Positions 1 through 6,074 of a DNA stretch of 14,592 bases are shown here, piece after piece. The stretch covers positions 1 to 14,592 of the forward strand of contig JACCXV010000022.1 in assembly GCA_013696835.1 (NCBI GenBank), read 5' to 3'. Made by a program: the position numbers and the translations under genes. The DNA is from Gemmatimonadota bacterium (GTDB taxonomy: Bacteria; Gemmatimonadota; Gemmatimonadetes; JACCXV01). The notes under the pieces are model-generated. The model did not search any database. It was not told where the DNA came from and worked only from the letters and a program-made list of their open reading frames with translations. Numbering within the stretch: the stretch's first letter is position 1; each line of letters starts with the position of its first letter.

Positions 1-268
1 CGAGGGCCAGGCACCGCGCCCCGCACGTCCATCCCGGCCCCGTGAGGGCCGCGCGGAGCTTCGCGGTCGCCTGCTTCACCGCGAAGCCCGCAGGGTCCGA
101 CGCACCCGACCATGGGCGCTCGGCGCCCGTTAAAGGTGGCACCGCGCGCACCCGCACGCCGAGCATGCGCAGGATGTCGAGCCGCCGTGGAGAGCTCGAT
201 GCCAGCACGACCTCCAGCTCTCCGTCTCGGGGAGCGCCAGGATCGAAGCTTCGATCGCGCGCGCTCAC
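1..268 (-). CDS. maf: Maf-like nucleotide pyrophosphatase, 5' part only (runs off left edge)
   Basis: This is the first 89 codons of an open frame that continues beyond base 1. Maf/YhdE proteins hydrolyse non-canonical or modified nucleoside triphosphates in the cytoplasm. The signature LASSSPRR is at residues 22-29, followed by DILRMLGV and a VPP strand, which is the canonical Maf N-terminus. The start chosen is GTG at 268-266, 25 nt after the dtd stop. It is the only usable start in the frame and gives an N-terminus about 18 residues longer than usual. The frame has no stop. An oddity is the segment where the family has GADT, holding the catalytic Asp: here it reads GARC (residues 83-86), and the region before it is shortened and Gly/Ser-rich. 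The family call is secure from the N-terminus, but whether the enzyme is active is doubtful. It probably shares a transcript with dtd. Confidence 0.82.
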   Translation of the reverse strand, partial: MSARDRSFDPGAPRDGELEVVLASSSPRRLDILRMLGVRVRAVPPLTGAERPWSGASDPAGFAVKQATAKLRAALTGPGWTCGARCLAL

Positions 269-309
269 CGGTCGCGCACGCTCACCGTCGCGTTCACCGG
301 TCGAGCACG
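263..309. repeat. Short imperfect direct repeat across the dtd stop and maf start
   Basis: Two 18-nt copies at 263-280 and 292-309 match at 16 of 18 positions. On the minus strand each contains GACCGGTGA. The right-hand copy holds the dtd stop codon and the left-hand copy holds the GTG proposed as the maf start. A shorter related copy (CGACGGTGA) lies between them. This is seen directly. That it arose by local duplication of the dtd 3' end is inference. Confidence 0.5.
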
Positions 310-740
310 AAGGTGGCGGGGCCGTCGTTGACGAGCCGTACGCGCATCTCCGCGCCGAAACGTCCCTCGAAGACCGCGGGGTGCCGTTCGCGCATGCGTG
401 AGACGAGGCCCTCGTAGAGCGGTCGGGCGGCGTCCGCGGCGGCGGCGGCGGCGAAATCGGGCCGACGCCCCTTCTGCAGCCCCGCCAGCAGCGTGAACTG
501 GCTTACGACGAGGATCTCGCCACCGATCTCCATCACCGAACGATCGAAGCCTCCGGAAGGCCCGAAGACCCGCAGCCCAAGAACCTTCTCCGCCACCCAG
601 GCGAGGTCCTCGTCGAGCTCGCCCCCCGCAAAGCCGACAAGAACCAGCAGGCCGGGTCCGATGCGCGCGATCTCGACGTCGCCCGCCGACCCACCGATCG
701 ACACCCCGGCTTCCCGCACGCGCTGGAGGACGACGCGCAT
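294..740 (-). CDS. dtd: D-aminoacyl-tRNA deacylase (Dtd)
   Basis: The 148-aa product has the usual Dtd length and starts with the conserved MRVVLQRV. It removes D-amino acids mischarged onto tRNA in the cytoplasm, a proofreading step. SQFTL lies at residues 80-84, the GLQKGRRPDF segment at 87-96, and the Gly-cisPro motif NDGPAT at 138-143. These together form the chiral-proofreading site of the homodimer. The start ATG fits the family N-terminus exactly, although no strong Shine-Dalgarno is visible. The gene lies 89 nt downstream of glmS on the same strand and 25 nt upstream of the maf-like start, so it could be transcribed with either. No terminator with a T tract is visible between it and glmS. 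Confidence 0.95.
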   Translation of the reverse strand: MRVVLQRVREAGVSIGGSAGDVEIARIGPGLLVLVGFAGGELDEDLAWVAEKVLGLRVFGPSGGFDRSVMEIGGEILVVSQFTLLAGLQKGRRPDFAAAAAADAARPLYEGLVSRMRERHPAVFEGRFGAEMRVRLVNDGPATFVLDR

Positions 741-829
741 CCGCGTGGTCAGCCGTTAATGGGGGCGTCCTGCGGCGGACGCACACGCGCGTCCCCGCGC
801 CGGACGGCCTGCGCGCGCCGGTGACCGGC

Positions 830-2656
830 TCACTCGATGGTGACGCTCTTGGCGAGGTTGCGCGGCCGGTCCACGTCGCACCCGCGGAGCACGGCGATGT
901 GATAGGCGAGCAGCTGCAGGGGAACGGCGGTGAGGACCGGCGTCAGCATGTCGAGCGTCTGCGGAACGGTGAAGATGTGGTCCGCGAGGTTGCGGATCTC
1001 GCCGTCCACGTCGTTGGCTATGGCGATGATGCGCCCGCGACGCGCCTTCACCTCCTGAATGTTCGACAGAACCTTCTTGTAGACGCCGTCGCGGATGGCG
1101 AGCACCACCACGGGCATGTTCTCGTCGATCAGCGCGATCGGCCCGTGCTTCATCTCCGCGGCCGGGTAGCCCTCGGCGTGGATGTAGGAGATCTCCTTCA
1201 GCTTGAGCGCCCCTTCGAGGGCGACGGGAAAGTTGTAGCCGCGGCCGAGGTACAGCGCGTTCGTGGCCTCGAAGTACAGGCGTGCCATCTCGCGCACCTC
1301 CTCCTCCTTGGCGAGGATCTGCGCGACCTGCTCCGGCAGCTCGTCCATCGCCATCGCGATCGTGCGCCCGCGCTCGGCGGAGAGGAGCCGCCGCCGTCCC
1401 AGGAACAGCGTGAAGAGCGCGAGCGTAAGGATCTGCGAGGTGAAGGCCTTGGTGGAGGCGACGCCGATCTCCGGCCCCGCGTGCAGGTAGATGCCGCCGT
1501 CCGCCTCGCGGGCGATCGTGGAGCCCACGACGTTGATGATCCCCAGCACCTTCGCGCCCTTCCGCTTCGCCTCGCGCATCGCCATCTGCGTGTCCGCCGT
1601 CTCGCCAGACTGGCTGATCCCGATCACGAGCGTGTGCGCGTCTACGACGGGGTTGCGATAGCGGAACTCGGAGGCGTACTCGACCTCCACCGGCAACCCC
1701 GTGCATTCCTCCAGCATGTACTCCCCGACCAAGGCGGCGTGCCACGAGGTGCCGCAGGCGGTGATCACGATCCGGTCGACCGCCGCCAGTTCCTTGCTCG
1801 TCAGGTTCAGCCCGCCGAGCCGAGCTGTTCCCTCGCCGCGCACGAGTCGGCCCCGCAGCGCGTTGCGCAGTGACTCCGGCTGCTCGTGGATCTCCTTGAG
1901 CATGAAGTGCTGGTACCCGCCCTTCTGAATCTCCTTCACGTCCCAGGAGATCTCGGCGATCGTCTTGTTCACGTGCGTGTTCTGCAGATCGGTCGTGCGG
2001 TAGCCGTCGCGCGTGATGACCGCGAGCTCGCCGTCCTCCAGGTAGACCACCCTGCGCGTGTGCCCGACCACCGCGGCGGCGTCCGAGGCGAGATACTGCG
2101 CACCGATCCCGACGCCGATCAGGAGCGGGCTCCCCATGCGCGCGGCCACGATGCGGTCGGGCTCGGCGCAGTGCACGACCGCCAGGCCGTACGTGCCCTC
2201 GACGCGCGTCAGCGCGGCGCGCACCGCGACCTCCAGGTCGCCGGCGTAGTGCTCCTCGATCAGGTGCGCCAGCACCTCGGTGTCCGTGCTGCTCTGGAAT
2301 GCGTGACCTTCGGCGAGGAGCCGCTCCTTGAGAGCGGCGGCGTTCTCGATGATGCCGTTGTGCACGAGGGCGATTCTGCCGTCGCAGGAGAGGTGGGGAT
2401 GCGCGTTGAGGCGGGTCGGCTCACCATGGGTCGCCCAGCGCGTGTGGGCGATGCCGAGGCTTCCGCTTGGCGGCGCCGATCCCACGGCGGCTTCGAGGAG
2501 CGACACCGACCCGGCCTCCTTGGCGACCTCGACGCCCTTGCCGTTCACGACGGCCAGGCCCGCCGAGTCGTATCCGCGGTACTCGAGTTTCCGCAGTCCC
2601 TCGAGGAGCACGGGGACGGCCTGGTCCGGGCCGACGTAGCCGATGATGCCGCACAT
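830..2656 (-). CDS. glmS: Glutamine-fructose-6-phosphate aminotransferase (isomerizing)
   Basis: The 608-aa product matches the usual length of about 609. It converts fructose-6-phosphate and glutamine to glucosamine-6-phosphate, the first step to UDP-GlcNAc for peptidoglycan and LPS. The N-terminal class II glutaminase domain (about 1-220) begins MCGIIGYVG, with Cys2 as nucleophile, and includes HTRWATHG. Two SIS sugar-isomerase domains follow (about 290-430 and 460-600), with ACGTSWHA and GISQSGETADT. The C-terminus DRPRNLAKSVTIE is the family signature. The gene starts 30 nt after the stop of the GlmM-like mutase on the same strand, so the two steps are very likely co-transcribed. No truncation or frameshift is visible. 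No glmS ribozyme-type leader is expected or seen in the 30-nt gap. Confidence 0.98.
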   Translation of the reverse strand: MCGIIGYVGPDQAVPVLLEGLRKLEYRGYDSAGLAVVNGKGVEVAKEAGSVSLLEAAVGSAPPSGSLGIAHTRWATHGEPTRLNAHPHLSCDGRIALVHNGIIENAAALKERLLAEGHAFQSSTDTEVLAHLIEEHYAGDLEVAVRAALTRVEGTYGLAVVHCAEPDRIVAARMGSPLLIGVGIGAQYLASDAAAVVGHTRRVVYLEDGELAVITRDGYRTTDLQNTHVNKTIAEISWDVKEIQKGGYQHFMLKEIHEQPESLRNALRGRLVRGEGTARLGGLNLTSKELAAVDRIVITACGTSWHAALVGEYMLEECTGLPVEVEYASEFRYRNPVVDAHTLVIGISQSGETADTQMAMREAKRKGAKVLGIINVVGSTIAREADGGIYLHAGPEIGVASTKAFTSQILTLALFTLFLGRRRLLSAERGRTIAMAMDELPEQVAQILAKEEEVREMARLYFEATNALYLGRGYNFPVALEGALKLKEISYIHAEGYPAAEMKHGPIALIDENMPVVVLAIRDGVYKKVLSNIQEVKARRGRIIAIANDVDGEIRNLADHIFTVPQTLDMLTPVLTAVPLQLLAYHIAVLRGCDVDRPRNLAKSVTIE

Positions 2657-2686
2657 GGGGATTCCTGGCGAAAAGGGTGGGCCGCG

Positions 2687-4132
2687 TCAGCCGGTGCCGA
2701 GCGCTGCGGCCGGCTCGTCCAGCGGCTCGAACGCTCGTCGGGCGCGCGCGACGAGATGTCGCGCTGCCGCCGCGGTGGGCGCCTCGGCGATGATGCGCAC
2801 GATCGGCTCGGTTCCCGAGGCGCGCACGTGGAGCCACGCCCGGTCCGCGTGCCAGGCCAGGCGCAGGCCGTCCTGACGGTCGGCGACGGCACCGGGAAAG
2901 AGTCTCTCGAGCCGGGCATCCTCGGGCACCCGCACGCCTGTCCCGAGCCGCAGGCCATCCTTCACGATCGCGTACCGCGCCCGGCCCTCCGCCACCGCGG
3001 CCAGCGTAGCATCCCCGGCGGCGAGGAGCGAGAGCACCAGCGCGGCCGCGGAGCCGGCGTCGCGGGTGTGGTGGACGGCAGGGTAGATCACTCCCCCGTT
3101 CCCCTCACCGCCAATCGCGGCGCCCAATTCCAGCATTCGCTGTGCCACGTGGATCTCTCCCACCGGAGTGCGCACGAGCTCGGCGCCGCCGGCCTCGGCC
3201 GCGTCCTGTACCACCCGGCTGGTCGACAGGTTCGTGACCACGGGCCCGGGGCGGAACCGAAGCACCCGGCTCACGGCGAGGGCGAGCGTCAGGTCTTCTC
3301 CGATGGGCCGCCCGGCCCCGTCCACCAGCGCCAGCCTGTCGCCGTCGGGATCCACGGCCATGCCCAGGTCGGCCCCCGTCTCTCGGACACGCGCGCCCAG
3401 CTCGATCAGGTTTTCGGGCAGCGGCTCGGGGTCGCGCGGAAAGCGGCCCGTGGGCTCGACGTGCAACTCGACCACGATGCATCCCAGACTATCGAGCAGC
3501 GGCGACAGGAGCAGGGCGCCGACGCCGTGACAGGCGTCGAGCACGACCCGGAAGGCCCTGGAACGCACCGCGCCTGCGTCCACCTCAGGCGCCGCCAGGA
3601 TACGCTCGACGTGGCGCTCCAGAAAGCCGTCGAGGCGCCCCGCCGCCCCCACCGCATCCCACGCCACCCGTGGTGGACCGCCCGCGCGGAAGAGGGCGAG
3701 CGTCTGCTCTCCCTCGGCGGGCGTCAGGAACATGCCGCGCGAGGATGCCAGCTTGGCCGCGTTCCACGCCGCCGGATTGTGGCTGGCGCTCACGACGAGC
3801 CCCCCCAACGCCCCCAGGGTCGTGACTGCCATGAGGCTCGTGGGCGTGGGCGAGAGCCCCAGGTCCACGACGTCGCACCCCACGGAAAGAAGGCCCGCCA
3901 CTGCGGCGTCGCGAAGCATGGGCCCGGAGACGCGCGAGTCCCGCCCGACCACCACGGTGCGGCTGTCGCTCCCCTGGCGACTCGCCCGCTCGAGCAGCGC
4001 GTATCCATGCGAGGCCGCGAGCCTCGCCATCACTTCGGGGGTGAGCCCCGCGCCGATCCGCCCGCGCACGCCCGACACGCTGGCGACCAGGTCCTCTGCT
4101 GTGGCCGCCCCGGGCGGTGCGGCGCGGGTCAT
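2687..4132 (-). CDS. glmM: Phosphoglucosamine mutase, archaeal-type GlmM-like phosphohexomutase
   Basis: The 481-aa product belongs to the alpha-D-phosphohexomutase superfamily. The active-site serine is Ser117 in SASHNP (115-120), the Mg-binding loop is DPDGDR (261-266), the sugar-binding loop is GGEGNGG (341-347), and the phosphate-binding loop is RASGTEP (437-443). All four domains are present. The sugar loop reads GEGNGG rather than the GEQSGH of classical bacterial GlmM, and so resembles the archaeal-type GlmM/phosphomannomutase branch. The reaction inferred is glucosamine-6-phosphate to glucosamine-1-phosphate, mainly because glmS follows 30 nt downstream. A phosphomannomutase or phosphoglucomutase role cannot be excluded. 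The start ATG gives the expected SVSGVRG N-terminus about 18 residues in. No strong Shine-Dalgarno is seen, and only 22 nt separate it from tRNA-Thr. Confidence 0.88.
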   Translation of the reverse strand: MTRAAPPGAATAEDLVASVSGVRGRIGAGLTPEVMARLAASHGYALLERASRQGSDSRTVVVGRDSRVSGPMLRDAAVAGLLSVGCDVVDLGLSPTPTSLMAVTTLGALGGLVVSASHNPAAWNAAKLASSRGMFLTPAEGEQTLALFRAGGPPRVAWDAVGAAGRLDGFLERHVERILAAPEVDAGAVRSRAFRVVLDACHGVGALLLSPLLDSLGCIVVELHVEPTGRFPRDPEPLPENLIELGARVRETGADLGMAVDPDGDRLALVDGAGRPIGEDLTLALAVSRVLRFRPGPVVTNLSTSRVVQDAAEAGGAELVRTPVGEIHVAQRMLELGAAIGGEGNGGVIYPAVHHTRDAGSAAALVLSLLAAGDATLAAVAEGRARYAIVKDGLRLGTGVRVPEDARLERLFPGAVADRQDGLRLAWHADRAWLHVRASGTEPIVRIIAEAPTAAAARHLVARARRAFEPLDEPAAALGTG

Positions 4133-4154
4133 GCGTGGAAGGTACCGGGAAAGC

Positions 4155-4229
4155 TGGAGCCACCGAGCGGACTTGAACCGCTAACCTGCTGATTACGAAT
4201 CAGCTGCTCTACCATTGAGCTACGGTGGC
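4155..4229 (-). tRNA. tRNA-Thr (CGU)
   Basis: A complete 75-nt cloverleaf can be drawn on the minus strand. The acceptor arms GCCACCG and CGGTGGC pair fully, the anticodon stem GCTGA/TCAGC encloses loop TTCGTAA with anticodon CGT, and the T arm carries GTTCAAG. The discriminator is T and CCA is encoded. It reads codon ACG. The glmM-like start lies 22 nt downstream on the same strand, so the tRNA and the mutase may share a primary transcript. An exact TTGACA sits on the minus strand at 4302-4297, but no -10 hexamer lies at 16-18 nt from it. Confidence 0.96.
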
Positions 4230-4522
4230 GGGAGCCGTCTAGGGTCTCGGCCGCAAGCAGGGGGTAGCATTCCGCCGCTGCGGCTCGCACAAGGAGTGTC
4301 AAACGTACCCCCTATATTTGTGCTTTACAAGGGCCTACGCCCTGTCTTACTTTGCCGCGCGTCGCATCCCACCGGGTGCTTTTGCAACGTTCGCGGGGGG
4401 ACCGGAGTCGTGGGGAATGGAACCTTAACAAGGCTGCGTAACTACTAGGTAACCGCTGCCGGTCCGGCTTTGAGCAAGACTCGCAACGACCCATGCGAAC
4501 CCTTCAATAGCAAGGCCATCCC
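4230..4522. other. Intergenic region between tRNA-Thr and a divergent small ORF
   Basis: This roughly 290-nt stretch is visibly AT-richer than its surroundings, especially 4300-4340 and 4420-4460, and no convincing protein is seen in it. It must hold the promoter of tRNA-Thr/glmM on the minus strand and of the 65-aa gene on the plus strand. Candidate elements are a minus-strand TTGACA at 4297-4302 without a matching -10, and a plus-strand TTAACA (4425-4430), 17-nt spacer, GGTAAC (4448-4453). Neither pair is strong. The open frames over it are continuations of tRNA sequence and are not credible. Confidence 0.5.
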
Positions 4523-4720
4523 ATGAAGTATGCCGTCGAGGGAGATCGGATCACTCTGGATCTCACCTGGGAAGAGCTCGAGAAGATCCCCGGCGACCTG
4601 CCCGTTCAGTGGGAAGTCGGCACGGGGTACGTCATGCCCAACGACCCCGAAGTCCTGGCGAAGGTGAAGGACGCCGTGCGGCGGCCTCTCCAGCCCCGGG
4701 TGCGCGAAGCCCTGCGCTGA
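4523..4720 (+). CDS. Small hypothetical protein, 65 aa
   Basis: I do not recognise a family. The product opens with a short beta-like stretch (MKYAVEGDRITLDLTW), then an acidic segment EELEKIPGD, then a probable helix DPEVLAKVKDAVRR and an Arg-rich end. There is no signal peptide or membrane segment, so it is probably cytoplasmic. Support for a real gene comes from its own AT-richer upstream region, a weak AAGG about 8 nt before the ATG, and a strong intrinsic terminator 20 nt after its stop at 4741-4772. It stands alone between the minus-strand tRNA-Thr and the next small plus-strand frame. Function is unknown. Confidence 0.6.
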   Translation: MKYAVEGDRITLDLTWEELEKIPGDLPVQWEVGTGYVMPNDPEVLAKVKDAVRRPLQPRVREALR

Positions 4721-4740
4721 ACCCCCGCGCTACAATCGCG

Positions 4741-4772
4741 AAAAAGGCCCCGCGCGCTCACGGGGCCTTTTT
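4741..4772 (+). terminator. Rho-independent terminator, bidirectional
   Basis: A perfect 12-bp stem pairs AAAAAGGCCCCG (4741-4752) with CGGGGCCTTTTT (4761-4772) around an 8-nt loop. The plus-strand transcript ends in five T. The reverse strand also ends in five T, so it could work both ways. It follows the stop of the 65-aa gene by 20 nt, and could equally stop any minus-strand read-through from the winged-helix gene. Confidence 0.92.
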
Positions 4773-4830
4773 CGTTCTGGTTGTGGCATTGCTCCGTACG
4801 CTCGGCCGCCCGGGAGCCGCTCCCTAGCCC

Positions 4831-4983
4831 ATGGACATCCTGGAACTGGGCTTCCTGCTTCCCCTGGTACCGCTCTTCCTCGCACCGCTGTTCCTGATCG
4901 GCGCCGTCTGGCTGGATCGTCGTCGAAGGGTCGGCCGCCCACGCCGCGGCACCCGCGACCGCCCGCCGCCTACCGCGCGCTGA
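4831..4983 (+). CDS. Small single-pass membrane protein, 50 aa
   Basis: A 50-codon frame starts with ATG and ends TGA at 4981-4983. Residues 5-28 form one strongly hydrophobic segment rich in Leu, Phe, Pro and Val, directly followed by LDRRRR and an Arg/Pro-rich tail. That pattern is typical of a single transmembrane helix with a positive cytoplasmic tail. It follows the terminator at 4741-4772, so it would need its own promoter, and none is obvious. No clear Shine-Dalgarno is seen. Its last 14 nt overlap the end of the convergent winged-helix gene. It is either a real small membrane protein or a chance frame in GC-rich DNA. The clean hydrophobic-then-basic layout favours the former modestly. 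Confidence 0.45.
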   Translation: MDILELGFLLPLVPLFLAPLFLIGAVWLDRRRRVGRPRRGTRDRPPPTAR

Positions 4984-5299
4984 CTCGCCAGGGCCTTCCA
5001 AACGGCAGCAGGTCGCGGAGATCACGCTCCCAGCGGTCGATCTCCTGCTCCTCCCGCCGAAAACGCGTCTTGCCGTCCAGGTAGTAGCGCAGCCCGCTGG
5101 GCGTGATGCGCGCGGCGGGAGAGATCGCGCTTTCCGTACGCAGCCGCATCAGCTCGAGCAGTCCCAGGCCCTGGAGCGCGGCGAGCTGCCGCACCAGCGT
5201 CACGCGGTCGGTCGAAAAGACCTGCCCGAGGCGCTCGAGCGACACCGCGCTCGAGCTCTGGGCGCACATCTCGACGATCAGTTGAACCAGGTCGGCCAT
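4970..5299 (-). CDS. Small winged-helix DNA-binding protein, probable transcription regulator
   Basis: The 109-aa protein is laid out as a winged helix-turn-helix. Helix 1 is at about residues 2-14, helix 2 at SLERLGQVF (20-28), and recognition helix 3 at DRVTLVRQLAALQGLGLL. A wing strand ends ITPSGLRYYL, a common wHTH closing pattern. A charged helix RREEQEIDRWERDLRD and a basic end complete the protein. No effector domain is present. It begins 93 nt after the stop of cysC on the same strand and could be the third gene of the sat-cysC unit, or have its own promoter. A perfect inverted repeat at 5304-5316 lies 4 nt before its ATG and may be an autoregulatory site. The family call rests on pattern only. 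The target genes are not known. Confidence 0.65.
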   Translation of the reverse strand: MADLVQLIVEMCAQSSSAVSLERLGQVFSTDRVTLVRQLAALQGLGLLELMRLRTESAISPAARITPSGLRYYLDGKTRFRREEQEIDRWERDLRDLLPFGRPWRVSAR

Positions 5300-5303
5300 C
5301 GAT

Positions 5304-5316
5304 CCGAAAGTTTCGG
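5304..5316. promoter_or_regulatory. Inverted repeat CCGAAA-G-TTTCGG, candidate operator
   Basis: The 13-nt sequence has 6-bp perfect half-sites around one central base, and lies 4 nt before the start codon of the winged-helix gene. A GGAGG-like run (AGGAGGG on the minus strand) is about 30 nt from the ATG, too far for ribosome binding, so the repeat occupies the space where a Shine-Dalgarno would be expected. A role in autoregulation is inferred from position and symmetry. Confidence 0.4.
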
Positions 5317-5392
5317 GTTCGAGCCCTCCTGATAGTGCTCCACCCCGGCGGCAGGCGCAAGCTGACCGCGGCTGCCGCGCGGGGGCGAGCCG

Positions 5393-5983
5393 CTAGGCGC
5401 CGGCCGCCTGAGCCTGCAACTCTTCCACGGGCAGCCATCCGTCGGATTCCAGGTAGGCGAGCACCCGCGCGGCGCTCTCCTCCGGAGTCTCGGGCGCGGT
5501 ACAGAGCGTGACCTGCGGGTCGACCGGCGCCTCGTAGGGATCGCTCACGCCGGTGAAGTTCTTGATCTCGCCCGAGAGGGCCTTGGCGTACAGACCCTTC
5601 ACGTCGCGCTCGATGCAGACGTCCAGCGGGGCATCCACGAAGACCTCGATGAAGCGCTCCGGGCCGATGATCGAGCGAGCGAGCTCCCGCTCCTCGCGAT
5701 AGGGCGAGATGGCCGCCACCATCACGCCCACGCCGTTCCGCACGAGCAGCTGCGAGACGAACGCGATGCGACGGATGTTGAGGTCGCGGCTCTTCTTGTC
5801 GAAGCCCAGGTCGGGGGAGAGGTTCGCGCGCACCACGTCGCCGTCCAGGATTTCGAGCCGTATGCCGCGCTCGCGCAGCTGGCGGGCGAGAATCCGCGTG
5901 ATGGTGGTCTTGCCGGCACCGGAGAGGCCGGTGAACCAGAGGGCGAAGCCGCCCCGGCCGACGTCGATCTGCGTGCGATTCAT
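5393..5983 (-). CDS. cysC: Adenylylsulfate (APS) kinase
   Basis: The 196-aa product phosphorylates APS to PAPS with ATP, the second step of sulfate activation, in the cytoplasm. The P-loop GLSGAGKTT is at residues 19-27 and LDGD at 46-49. DLGFDKKSRDLNIRR, ISPYREER and the long conserved stretch IERDVKGLYAKALSGEIKNF follow, all typical of stand-alone CysC. The start used is the ATG at 5983. It gives a normal-length enzyme and is preceded by GAGGA about 10 nt upstream. The frame is open for a further 148 codons upstream, but that stretch is sat DNA read out of phase. It lies 91 nt downstream of sat on the same strand, so the two form a sulfate-activation unit. Confidence 0.95.
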   Translation of the reverse strand: MNRTQIDVGRGGFALWFTGLSGAGKTTITRILARQLRERGIRLEILDGDVVRANLSPDLGFDKKSRDLNIRRIAFVSQLLVRNGVGVMVAAISPYREERELARSIIGPERFIEVFVDAPLDVCIERDVKGLYAKALSGEIKNFTGVSDPYEAPVDPQVTLCTAPETPEESAARVLAYLESDGWLPVEELQAQAAGA

Positions 5984-6074
5984 GCGCGTGTGTCCTCGTG
6001 AAGGGTGATCGAAATGCCGGACGCTGACGCGCGGGGCGCCGGCCGGGCTGCGGAGCGCACGGGGAACGGCACGC

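Noticed and set aside
741..829. Hairpin GCGTCC/GGACGC between glmS and dtd as a terminator
   Set aside because: The stem is only 6 bp and there is no T tract on the minus strand.
1886..4192. 768-codon open frame on the plus strand
   Set aside because: It is antisense to glmS and the GlmM-like gene. The sequence is Arg/His/Gly-rich with no domains, an ordinary shadow in GC-rich DNA.
4264..4302. TTGACA plus TGCTAC as a tRNA-Thr promoter
   Set aside because: The spacer would be 27 nt, too long for sigma70. Only the -35 element looks real.
4424..4456. Resemblance to the 16S rRNA 3' end (AACAAGG and GGTAACC)
   Set aside because: The two pieces are separated and the surrounding bases do not match 16S rRNA. 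No other rRNA sequence is nearby.
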